A stretch of 29,799 nt of DNA, from NCBI GenBank assembly GCA_022562335.1, contig JADFPM010000005.1:1-29799 (forward strand). The letters are read 5' to 3'. A program made the translations under genes and the position numbers. This stretch comes from Chloroflexota bacterium. Lineage in GTDB: Bacteria > Chloroflexota > Dehalococcoidia > Lucifugimonadales > UBA3495. The notes under the pieces were generated by a model. The model saw only the letters and a program-made list of their open reading frames with translations. It was not told the DNA's origin and did no database searches. This document shows positions 23,765 through 29,799 of the stretch, one piece after another. The first letter of the stretch is position 1. Every line of letters begins with the position of its first letter.

Positions 23765-24682
23765 ATGAACATTCGAACACCATCGCCGGCCGTCGGCGAT
23801 ACTCTGATCGCCCCGCCGTCGGTATGGGCGGTGCAACGCCACAAACTCTGGCGGTTCATCGTCAACAAACCGCTGGGGGCCGGTGGCGCCGCCGTCGTCC
23901 TTGTCATGTTGTTCTTGACCGTATTTGGCTCGTATCTGACTCCGTATAACCCCATCGACATGAGGTTCGACGAAAGGCTAGAAAGCCCCAACCCCTCGCA
24001 TGTGCTGGGCACCGACCCCTACGGGCGCGATGTATTCAGCAACATCATCGGCGGGGCCAGGATTTCCATTTACGTCGGGTTCGCCGCCGTTATAGTGGGA
24101 ACGGGGTTTGGCGGCCTTTGGGGGCTCGTCAGCGGCTACACGGGCGGGCGGTTCGACCTGATCAGCCAGCGATTGATCGATATATTGCAGAGCATTCCCA
24201 CGCTGGCATTGGCCCTGGTGATAGTCGCTTCTTTGGGTTCCAGTCTCAACAATGTGGTGATCGCCATCAGCATCGGGCTCATTGCCATCGCCGCCAGGGT
24301 GGTCCGCGGATCGGCCATCACCATCAGAAACATGAACTATGTGGAGGCCGCGGTCTGCAGCGGCGCCAGTTGGCGGCGGGTGGTGTTCCGCCACGTGCTG
24401 CCCAACTGCATGCCGCCATACCTGGTTGTGGCCACGGCCGCTCTGGGCATCGCCATATTGCAGGAAGCCTCCTTGAGTTTCCTGGGGGTGGGAGTGCCGC
24501 CGCCTCATCCATCATGGGGACGCATGTTGTCGGGGATCGGCAGGGACTACCTGTTGATCGCTCCCTGGTTATCCCTGGCTCCAGGCATGGCCATCGTGAT
24601 CGTGGTGATGGCTTTCAACCTATTCGGCGACGCCCTGAGGGATATTTTGGACCCTCGGCTAAGGGGCACCGGCCGCCGTTAG
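23765..24682 (+). CDS. ABC peptide/nickel-type permease, DppC-like
   Basis: The 305 residues carry a DppC/OppC-type permease. An N-terminal cytoplasmic tail is followed by a first helix (GGAAVVLVMLFLTVFGSYL), the DppC motif HVLGTDPYGRDVFSNIIGGA (about 79-98) and the membrane domain. The EAA loop is at about 192-214 (EAAVCSGASWRRVVFRHVLP). The end LFGDALRDILDPRLRG is the usual DppC terminus. It follows the DppB-like gene by 30 bases and shares its mRNA. No DppD or DppF ATPase follows; the next feature is a strong terminator, so the ATPase must be encoded elsewhere. Confidence 0.93.
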   Translation: MNIRTPSPAVGDTLIAPPSVWAVQRHKLWRFIVNKPLGAGGAAVVLVMLFLTVFGSYLTPYNPIDMRFDERLESPNPSHVLGTDPYGRDVFSNIIGGARISIYVGFAAVIVGTGFGGLWGLVSGYTGGRFDLISQRLIDILQSIPTLALALVIVASLGSSLNNVVIAISIGLIAIAARVVRGSAITIRNMNYVEAAVCSGASWRRVVFRHVLPNCMPPYLVVATAALGIAILQEASLSFLGVGVPPPHPSWGRMLSGIGRDYLLIAPWLSLAPGMAIVIVVMAFNLFGDALRDILDPRLRGTGRR

Positions 24683-24732
24683 GCTGAATCGTAGCAACGG
24701 CCCCCGGCACTGGGACCATGGAAATATGATGC

Positions 24733-24780
24733 CACGATAAAGGGGCCGGCGTTCTTTGAAACGCCGGCCCCTTTATCGTG
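24733..24780. terminator. Long bidirectional terminator hairpin
   Basis: A perfect 21-bp stem (left arm 24733-24753, right arm 24760-24780) closes a 6-base loop. It starts with CACGATAAAGGGG, so both strands have an A/T-rich outer edge after the GC core. It lies 50 bases after the DppC-like stop and 85 bases before the minus-strand MmgE/PrpD stop, and so may end both. Confidence 0.8.
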
Positions 24781-24864
24781 TGGCTTTGTTCGGTCGCGTA
24801 GATCGAATCGAGCTATGCCTTCTGAAAGGCCAGATGAACGGCCGCGCCCTGACTCATCCCCACT

Positions 24865-26253
24865 TTAGGCGGAAAGCAATGGGCGCAGCTCCCGGACATT
24901 GCCCACGGATTCCAGGTTCCAGATGGCGTCGATGAGCTCGCCTGCCCTGTCGCCGCCCAGCACCATGGCCAGCAAAGGGCGCTCCTTGGCCTCTACCTCG
25001 GCCGGCGACAGCGGGTTTTCCATGGCCCCTTTCACCACCACCACGTGGTCCCGGAAGGTGCGGCCGTCTTTGGTGGTGAACTCCACCACTCCCTGGCGAG
25101 GGCTCTCGGGAGTCACCAACGAAGGGTCTGCTTTCACCTCGATGCGGTTGGTGATATCCACCACCGTTGGGTCTGTCATCCTGGCGAAATCGTGGCCGGC
25201 CTCAAAGCTCAGATCGCCGTCCAGCAGGCTCACCGCCAGCAGATATCTGAGATTTATGTCGGGCATGGATTGCTCGGCCCCGGTCAGCCTGCTTTCACCG
25301 GTGGAAGTGGTCACCACCATGCTCTGGTAGTCGGAAAAGCCAACGTTGTTGGCAGTCATGATATTCAGCAGGGCATCCACCGGCGCCTGGATGGGCGAGC
25401 CAACGCAATATCTCTTGATGTTGGTCTGCATTATCTCGTACCGGCTGCCCAACTCGGCGATCAGCGCATCTTTGTCCGGGGCATCGGAATAGCAGTCGAT
25501 GAAGTTGTTGAAACCTTCGAATACGTCGGGCACCCCGGTGAATCCCGCCTCCACCATGGTGGCGCCGGTGACGCCGCTTCTGGCCGGCATGCCGGCGAAA
25601 TCAAAGGCCTTTTCGATGTGTTCCAGGTCAGCCTGCCACGAGGTTATCCCCGAGGCCTGCTGCGCCGTGTAAGACAGGAGGTGGCGCATCTGCAGCGCGT
25701 CAAAGCCGGTGGCCCCGCTGGCCCCCGCCGCCGCGCCAAAGACACCCCCCATCGCGTGGCTGCCAAACCGGCGTCCCCTGGTTTCTTCGAAAGGCCTTCT
25801 GGGGCGTAAAGTCCGCATGATGCGGCTGCTGACATCGTATCCCAGCACCACCGATCTGAGCAGGGTCTCACCGCTGCAATTATTCTTTTCCGCCATGGCC
25901 AGGGCCCCAGGCACCACGGCGCTGCCGGGATGGGTCCCTGACGCAGCGTGGGAGTCGTCGGTCTCGTCGGAATGGGCCAAGATGCCGTTGGCCAGAGCGG
26001 CGTTGGTGGCGCTGACCAGGACCGATGAAGCCACCACCTGGGCCTCGGGAGGCCCTCCCTGCAACGCCGCGTACTTGATCCCCAGCTTGCCTGGGTCCAA
26101 GGTGGAGCCGGACACCATCGCGGCCAGGGTATCAAGGATGTGATGCTTTGCCTTTTGGGCAACCTCGTCCGGCAGGGCCTTGGTGCGGGCTTCGACCATA
26201 TATTCGCTCAAGGTTTTGATCAGGTTGCCGATCTTCGGGGCGGTGGTGGACAT
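24865..26253 (-). CDS. MmgE/PrpD family protein
   Basis: The start is the ATG at 26253, with ACAGGAGGGACCCA before it, giving 462 residues, the normal family length; the frame open to 26487 is a leader extension. MmgE/PrpD proteins include 2-methylcitrate dehydratase and cis-aconitate decarboxylase. Typical motifs are AKHHILDTLAAMVSG (about 33-47), ILAHSDETDDSH (near 90, with the conserved Asp and His), HPGSAVVPGALAMAE and AYTAQQASG-like YTAQQASGITSWQ. A late KDGRTFRDHVVVVKGAMENPLS is typical too. The substrate cannot be told. It is divergent from the SDR pair, with mirror-image promoter boxes between them. Confidence 0.92.
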   Translation of the reverse strand: MSTTAPKIGNLIKTLSEYMVEARTKALPDEVAQKAKHHILDTLAAMVSGSTLDPGKLGIKYAALQGGPPEAQVVASSVLVSATNAALANGILAHSDETDDSHAASGTHPGSAVVPGALAMAEKNNCSGETLLRSVVLGYDVSSRIMRTLRPRRPFEETRGRRFGSHAMGGVFGAAAGASGATGFDALQMRHLLSYTAQQASGITSWQADLEHIEKAFDFAGMPARSGVTGATMVEAGFTGVPDVFEGFNNFIDCYSDAPDKDALIAELGSRYEIMQTNIKRYCVGSPIQAPVDALLNIMTANNVGFSDYQSMVVTTSTGESRLTGAEQSMPDINLRYLLAVSLLDGDLSFEAGHDFARMTDPTVVDITNRIEVKADPSLVTPESPRQGVVEFTTKDGRTFRDHVVVVKGAMENPLSPAEVEAKERPLLAMVLGGDRAGELIDAIWNLESVGNVRELRPLLSA

Positions 26254-26370
26254 TGGGTCCCTCCTGTAGTGACCGCGGTCGAAACACCGTGACCAAAACA
26301 ATTTGATTTCGATGGTCCGGTGGGATGATCCCGCTGGATGTTCAGGGCACGGTGTTCGCCGGAACCGGCA

Positions 26371-26459
26371 AAGTATACCACGGCGTCCCGGTGGCCTTGG
26401 CCGAGATTCGGGTATCTGCCCCAACGGTGTACCCGCGCTGGCAGACCGGTGGTATACTT
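26371..26459. promoter_or_regulatory. Mirror-image extended -10 boxes between divergent genes
   Basis: AAGTATACCAC at 26371-26381 and GTGGTATACTT at 26449-26459 are perfect inverted copies 67 bases apart. Each reads TGGTATACT, an extended -10 box, towards its own gene. Predicted starts lie about 111 bases before both ATGs (26253 minus, 26576 plus). No -35 box is clear. They could instead be one operator pair for a shared regulator. The rest of the 26254-26575 gap holds no gene. Confidence 0.5.
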
Positions 26460-26575
26460 GCCCGCGTTGAGAAGTTCCCTCCCCCATTGGACCGTCTCTC
26501 GACGGGGCCTCCTACGAAGCTGTAAAACCCCTTGAACAAACGTAAAAACCCTCCGCAGATGAAAAGGAGTCCCAA

Positions 26576-27328
26576 ATGGACACTGGGCTGAAAGACAAGG
26601 TTGTCGTCGTAACCGGGGCCACCCGAAACCACGGCCGCGCCAGCGCGCTGGCCTTCGCCAAAGAAGGGGCGAACCTGCTTCTGTGCACTCGCCAAAGCAT
26701 GGACCAGTTGGAAGAGACGGCCCAAATGGCGTCAAAAGAAGGCGTGAAGGTGGTCACGGCCCAGTGCGACGTCAGCGATGAATCCCAGGTCAACGCTTTC
26801 GTCCAAAAGGGCTTGGCCGAGTTCGGCCGCATCGACGTGGTGGTGAACAACGCGGTTTGGAGGGTGCGAGCCAATCTGATGGATATGACCTCGGAGCTGT
26901 GGGACGCGGCCATCGCGGTGAACGTCCATGCTCCTTTTTTGATGTGCAAGGCCGTGATTCCCAGCATGATGCAAAACCGGTGGGGCCGTATCATCAACTA
27001 TTCGGGCATCGCCCCGTTCCACGGCGTCGCCGGCCAGGGCACTTTGAAAATGGCCGTGGAAGGCTTTACCAGGGCGGTGGCCAAGGAATACGGTAAATAC
27101 AACATCACGGTCAACTGCATCGGTCCCGGCAGCATCGACGTGACCAGAACGGCCGGGCAAGAAGGGGGGACTGAAGGTGGCGACCAGTCCAGGATGCAAC
27201 ACATCCCCATCCCCCGGCAGGGCACGGTGGACGAGTGCAGCGCGGCGGTGGTGTTTCTCTGCAGCGAGGCGGCATCCTACATCACCGGCCAGGCTTATCT
27301 GGTCAACGGCGGCGCCCACTTCCTGTAA
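26576..27328 (+). CDS. Short-chain dehydrogenase/reductase-like protein, catalytic Tyr absent
   Basis: The 250-residue Rossmann protein has the SDR outline: VVVTGATRNHG (10-20), CDVSDES (64-70), VVNNA (89-93), VNVHAPF and a C-terminal YLVNGGAHFL. The nucleotide loop is altered, with Asn18-His19 where TGxxxGxG has G-x. The active site aligns as IINYSGIAPFH then QGTLKMAVEGFTR; Lys158 is present but the Tyr four residues before it is Gln154. Such a change normally stops SDR redox chemistry, although cofactor binding can survive. GAAAAGGAGTCCCAA precedes the ATG. It shares an origin with the next gene. The usual database name would be a 3-oxoacyl-ACP reductase-like SDR, which I would not trust here. 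Confidence 0.88.
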   Translation: MDTGLKDKVVVVTGATRNHGRASALAFAKEGANLLLCTRQSMDQLEETAQMASKEGVKVVTAQCDVSDESQVNAFVQKGLAEFGRIDVVVNNAVWRVRANLMDMTSELWDAAIAVNVHAPFLMCKAVIPSMMQNRWGRIINYSGIAPFHGVAGQGTLKMAVEGFTRAVAKEYGKYNITVNCIGPGSIDVTRTAGQEGGTEGGDQSRMQHIPIPRQGTVDECSAAVVFLCSEAASYITGQAYLVNGGAHFL

Positions 27329-27426
27329 GAACCCGTTGAGATGGGGCCCCGGCCAGTTCAGATCGGACCAGCCATACCCCACGGTCATTTTGAACCCCAA
27401 CCCCAGATATCGATTGGAGGAAAAAC

Positions 27427-28158
27427 GTGAACACCGGACTCCAGGGCAAAAACGTGATGGTGATAGAGTCGGTGCGCAACTTCGGCAAGCCCACGGCCAT
27501 GGCCTTCGCCACGGAAGGCGCCAACCTGTTGCTGGTTTCCAACGGACCTAACGAGGCCCTGGAAGAGACGGCTCAGGCCGTTGCCGAGTTGGGGGTCAAG
27601 GTGGCCACCGGGACCTGCGACGCCGAGGATGAATCCCAGATCCGTAGCCTGTCAAAACTGGTGTCCGACACCCTGGGGCACGTAGATGTATTGGTGAATA
27701 ACGGGTTGGTGCCCCAGACGCCCCAGTCCCTTTTAGACATATCCTTCGACTCGTGGAAGCGCAAGATCCAGACAGAGGTCAGGGGAGCGCTGTTCATCTG
27801 CCAGGAGGTGCTGCCCGGCATGGTCGAAAGAAAATGGGGCCGGGTCATCACCTACGGCGGGCTGGCGGCGTTCCAAGGTGAAGACGCCATCTCCGCCACA
27901 TCGGAATTGGCCATCGTGGGGCTGACCCGGGGCATCGCCCGGGAGTATGGCCCCCACAACATCACGGCCAACTGCATCTGCGCCGGCGGGTTTGAGGAGC
28001 CGGGGGTGATTCCTTTCCCGCCCAATGAAAGGCAGGCGGTGCCCCGGTGGGGCAAGCCCGAAGAAGCCGCGTCACTGGCCGTATATCTGGCCAGCGAAGA
28101 CTCCGGTTACCTAACCGGGCAGTGCCTGCTGGCCAACGGCGGCAAGTATTACCTATAG
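27427..28158 (+). CDS. Degenerate SDR paralogue, nucleotide loop and Tyr/Lys lost
   Basis: The 243-residue protein is a paralogue of the preceding gene: 44 of the first 92 residues are identical with no gap, counted by eye. It departs further from active SDRs. The TGxxxGxG loop has become VIESVRNFG, so the TG is gone. The active-site line reads AISATSELAIVGLTR, placing Ser156 at the Tyr and Glu160 at the Lys position. The fold is retained (VDVLVNNG at 86-93, LLANGGKYYL at the end). It starts at GTG 27427 with GGAGGAAAAAC. It could be a pseudoenzyme that works with its neighbour as a mixed oligomer, but this is a guess. The gap before it is 98 bases. Confidence 0.87.
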   Translation: MNTGLQGKNVMVIESVRNFGKPTAMAFATEGANLLLVSNGPNEALEETAQAVAELGVKVATGTCDAEDESQIRSLSKLVSDTLGHVDVLVNNGLVPQTPQSLLDISFDSWKRKIQTEVRGALFICQEVLPGMVERKWGRVITYGGLAAFQGEDAISATSELAIVGLTRGIAREYGPHNITANCICAGGFEEPGVIPFPPNERQAVPRWGKPEEAASLAVYLASEDSGYLTGQCLLANGGKYYL

Positions 28159-28195
28159 GAATATATCTCAAAATTGTCTACCCATAACGGACCAT

Positions 28196-28288
28196 CCTTC
28201 GACAAGCTCAGGACGAACGGGCAGAAAGAGACCTCTCCGTTCGTGGTGAGCCCTACGGCCTGGCTCAGGGCAGGCTTGCCGAACCACC
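28196..28288. repeat. Interspersed repeat copy 4, two inverted halves
   Basis: The segment starts CCTTCGACAAGCTCAGGACG, as does 7790. ACGAACGG (28213-28220) and CCGTTCGT (28237-28244) are inverted, and the second half continues GGTGAGCCCTACGGCCTGGC before ending GCCGAACCACC. The remaining 28159-28412 gap shows nothing else. Confidence 0.7.
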
Positions 28289-28412
28289 TTTCGAGATAGA
28301 TTCCTAACGATCTCCGGAGACCGATCGATAGATTTCCGGCTGGCCTCTTGGAGGAGGCCAACGAAATGGTGTGTAAATCCGTGAACGACTCAACCCAACG
28401 GATAGGTGCCAA

Positions 28413-29216
28413 ATGGCAGCATCCATAGGCATCGTAGGTTGCGGGTCCATCGGACAGGCCCTGCTGCTGGCCGCCCAGTCAGGAGCCATGGCCGTTACGA
28501 TCGCGGGAGTGACCAGCCGCGGCGAATCCAAGGCTAAGGACTTCCTGGCCACGTTGCGCCAGCCCCCTCCCTACCTCGATAGGGGCCAACTCATAGCCCG
28601 GTCCGACCTCGTGATCGAGACCGCCGGGGGCCACGTGGTGCCCGAACTGGCGGAGGAGACCTTCGCCGCGGGCAAAGACCTGATGGTCATCAGCATAGGA
28701 GCGTTGCTAGACCATCCTGAGATCATTGAACAATCGCGTAAGACCGGATGCCGTCTACTGGCGCCCTCGGGAGCCATCGCCGGCTTGGATGGGATCAAAT
28801 CCGCTTGCACCGGACAGGTCGACCACGTGAGGATGGTCTCCCGCAAACCTCCCCAGGCGTTGGAAGGCGCGCCCTACCTGGTGGAGCGGGAGATTTCCCT
28901 CTCCGGCCTGGACCACGAATCGGAGCTTTTCCACGGGTCCGCCCGGGAGGCTTGCCGGGGGTTTCCCGCCAACTTGAACGTATCGGCGGCGGTCAGTCTG
29001 GCGGGCATCGGGCCGGACCGGACCCAGGTCAAGATAGTGGCCGTGCCGGGACTGGAGCGCAACTGCCACGACATCGAGGTGAAGGGCGAGTTCGGGCTGT
29101 TGAACATCCACATCGAAAATATCCCCAGCGAGAACCCCCGCACCGGCAAGCTCACCGCCATGTCCATCATCAGGTCGGTGAATGACGCGTTCGACACCGT
29201 CGGCATCGGCACGTAA
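28413..29216 (+). CDS. nadX: L-aspartate dehydrogenase
   Basis: The 267-residue length and motifs match the NadX family, which oxidises L-aspartate with NAD(P) to iminoaspartate for quinolinate and NAD synthesis. The N-terminal Rossmann loop is IGIVGCGSIGQAL (5-17, Gly9/11/14). VIETAGGHVVPE (about 67-78) is the family's second motif. The C-terminal domain has APSGAIAGLDGIKSA, NLNVSAAVSLAG, ERNCHDIEVKGEFG with His219 as the likely catalytic His, and ENIPSENPRTGKLTAMSI. Its ribosome site (GGATAGGTGCCA) is modest. The next gene in the same direction starts 102 bases later. Some homologues act on other substrates, but all key residues are in place here. Confidence 0.93.
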   Translation: MAASIGIVGCGSIGQALLLAAQSGAMAVTIAGVTSRGESKAKDFLATLRQPPPYLDRGQLIARSDLVIETAGGHVVPELAEETFAAGKDLMVISIGALLDHPEIIEQSRKTGCRLLAPSGAIAGLDGIKSACTGQVDHVRMVSRKPPQALEGAPYLVEREISLSGLDHESELFHGSAREACRGFPANLNVSAAVSLAGIGPDRTQVKIVAVPGLERNCHDIEVKGEFGLLNIHIENIPSENPRTGKLTAMSIIRSVNDAFDTVGIGT

Positions 29217-29318
29217 AAACCGGGTGGCCGGCCCTTGACACCAAATCGCCAAGGCCATAGCCTTTTACCCGAGCATTCTGCCAAAACATCCTCGGATAAA
29301 TCACAGGGAGCACTACTG

Positions 29319-29799
29319 ATGACGGCAATCTCCACCGGCGCCATTACGGTCCTGGACCCCACGGCTCCCCCCAGGGAACTGAGCCACTCCATGGCCCTGA
29401 GGCCCGATGATCTAAGGGGCCGGACGGTGGGTTTTCTCTGGAACAGCAAACCCAACGGCGACGCGCTGTTCTCCCGGTTGGAGGAGTTGTTGCGCGAGAA
29501 GTACGAGATAACGCTGACCTCCCACCAGCGCAAGCCCACGGCTTCCCTCCCCGCGGATGACAAGATATTGGACGAACTGGCGGCAACCGCCGACGCGGTG
29601 GTGGTGGGCCTGGGGGATTGAGGCTCCTGCACGTCGTGGAGTATCCACGACTCGGTAGAACTGGAGCGCCGGGGAGTCCCCACGGTCACTGTGTGCACCG
29701 ACCGGTTCGTCAAGCTGGGCGAGGTGGAGCGCCGCGCCCTGGGCATGCCGGAATTGCCCATGGCCAGCGCCAAACATCCCCTGGGAGGGATCAAAAAGG
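29319..29799 (+). CDS. UGSC-family selenoprotein, 3' truncated by window end
   Basis: Residues 1-100 run from ATG 29319 (AGGGAG site upstream) to a TGA at 29619-29621. The frame does not end in sense: after the TGA it stays open for 178 bases to the window end, in normal protein composition (GSCTSWSIHDSVELERRGVP, VTVCTDRF, LGMPELP). The TGA sits in the sequence VVVGLGD-TGA-GSC, which makes U-G-S-C, the motif that names the UGSC family of (seleno)proteins. U-x-x-C is a redox motif like CxxC. An 8-bp hairpin after the TGA fits a bacterial SECIS. Gene callers would report a 100-residue protein. A real stop remains possible but less likely. The reaction is unknown. Confidence 0.8.
29633..29651 (+). 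promoter_or_regulatory. Candidate bacterial SECIS hairpin
   Basis: GTCGTGGA (29633-29640) pairs perfectly with TCCACGAC (29644-29651) around a GTA loop whose first base is G. The loop begins 20 bases after the last base of the TGA. The bacterial SECIS lies in the coding sequence right after the UGA, and this position and loop agree with that model. It also encodes part of the protein. Confidence 0.7.

Noticed and set aside
29619..29621. TGA as a genuine stop of a 100-residue protein
   Set aside because: The frame continues with protein-like sequence, the codons around the TGA spell U-G-S-C, and a SECIS-like hairpin follows. A real stop is not excluded until the 3' part is seen.
28874..29794. 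A 306-residue minus-strand frame across nadX and the selenoprotein gene
   Set aside because: It has no recognisable fold, is Ser/Arg-rich, has no ribosome site, and lies opposite two well-supported genes in a high-GC sequence where such shadows are common.

Overview
The window looks like a chromosomal fragment of a GC-rich, free-living, heterotrophic bacterium. I infer Chloroflexota (Dehalococcoidia or SAR202-like). The reasons are a type IV pilus operon with a PilM-PilN fusion and no secretin gene, many CoA-, SDR-, VOC- and MmgE/PrpD-type catabolic genes, a TTG/GTG/ATG start mix with strong AGGAGG ribosome sites, and small interspersed palindromic repeats. No rRNA, tRNA, transposase, phage gene or CRISPR array was seen, and the lineage was not tested by any search.

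Layout. 1-8.4 kb is a catabolic region: the 3' part of a CaiB/BaiF CoA-transferase, a Glu/Leu-type dehydrogenase (gdhA-like, minus), a carboxymuconolactone decarboxylase-like protein, a YfcE-like metallophosphoesterase (minus), then a plus-strand group of a cysteine-less SCP2-type thiolase, its DUF35 zinc-ribbon/OB partner, a signal-less protein of the substrate-binding fold and a dienelactone hydrolase, and finally a VOC protein (minus). 8.5-18.4 kb is a minus-strand type IV pilus operon, read from 18.4 kb down: an unknown 161-residue protein, PilB, PilC, PilO, PilM-PilN fusion, major pilin, PilV-like, PilW-like and a PilX-like protein carrying two DUF11-like domains. Several of these genes overlap by 4 bases. 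18.6-19.8 kb has a VOC protein and a collagen-like lipoprotein behind a near-consensus promoter. 20.3-24.8 kb holds a peptide/nickel-type ABC importer: a lipoprotein binding protein (minus) divergent from two permeases (plus), with no ATPase gene. 24.8-28.2 kb has an MmgE/PrpD protein divergent from two tandem short-chain dehydrogenase paralogues, with mirror-image promoter boxes between them. 28.4 kb to the end carries an aspartate dehydrogenase (nadX) and the start of a UGSC-family selenoprotein.

The most notable item is at the right edge. An in-frame TGA sits inside the motif D-U-G-S-C, the reading frame stays open to the end of the window, and a perfect 8-bp hairpin with a GTA loop lies 11 nt after the TGA. 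This is what a bacterial selenocysteine site with its SECIS looks like, and ordinary gene callers would truncate the gene there. Other points of interest are the SDR pair that has lost the catalytic Tyr, the thiolase with Ser in place of the nucleophilic Cys next to DUF35, an 82-85 bp clover-leaf repeat present twice, and several short tandem repeats with 10-, 11-, 15- and 54-bp units at gene ends or leaders.
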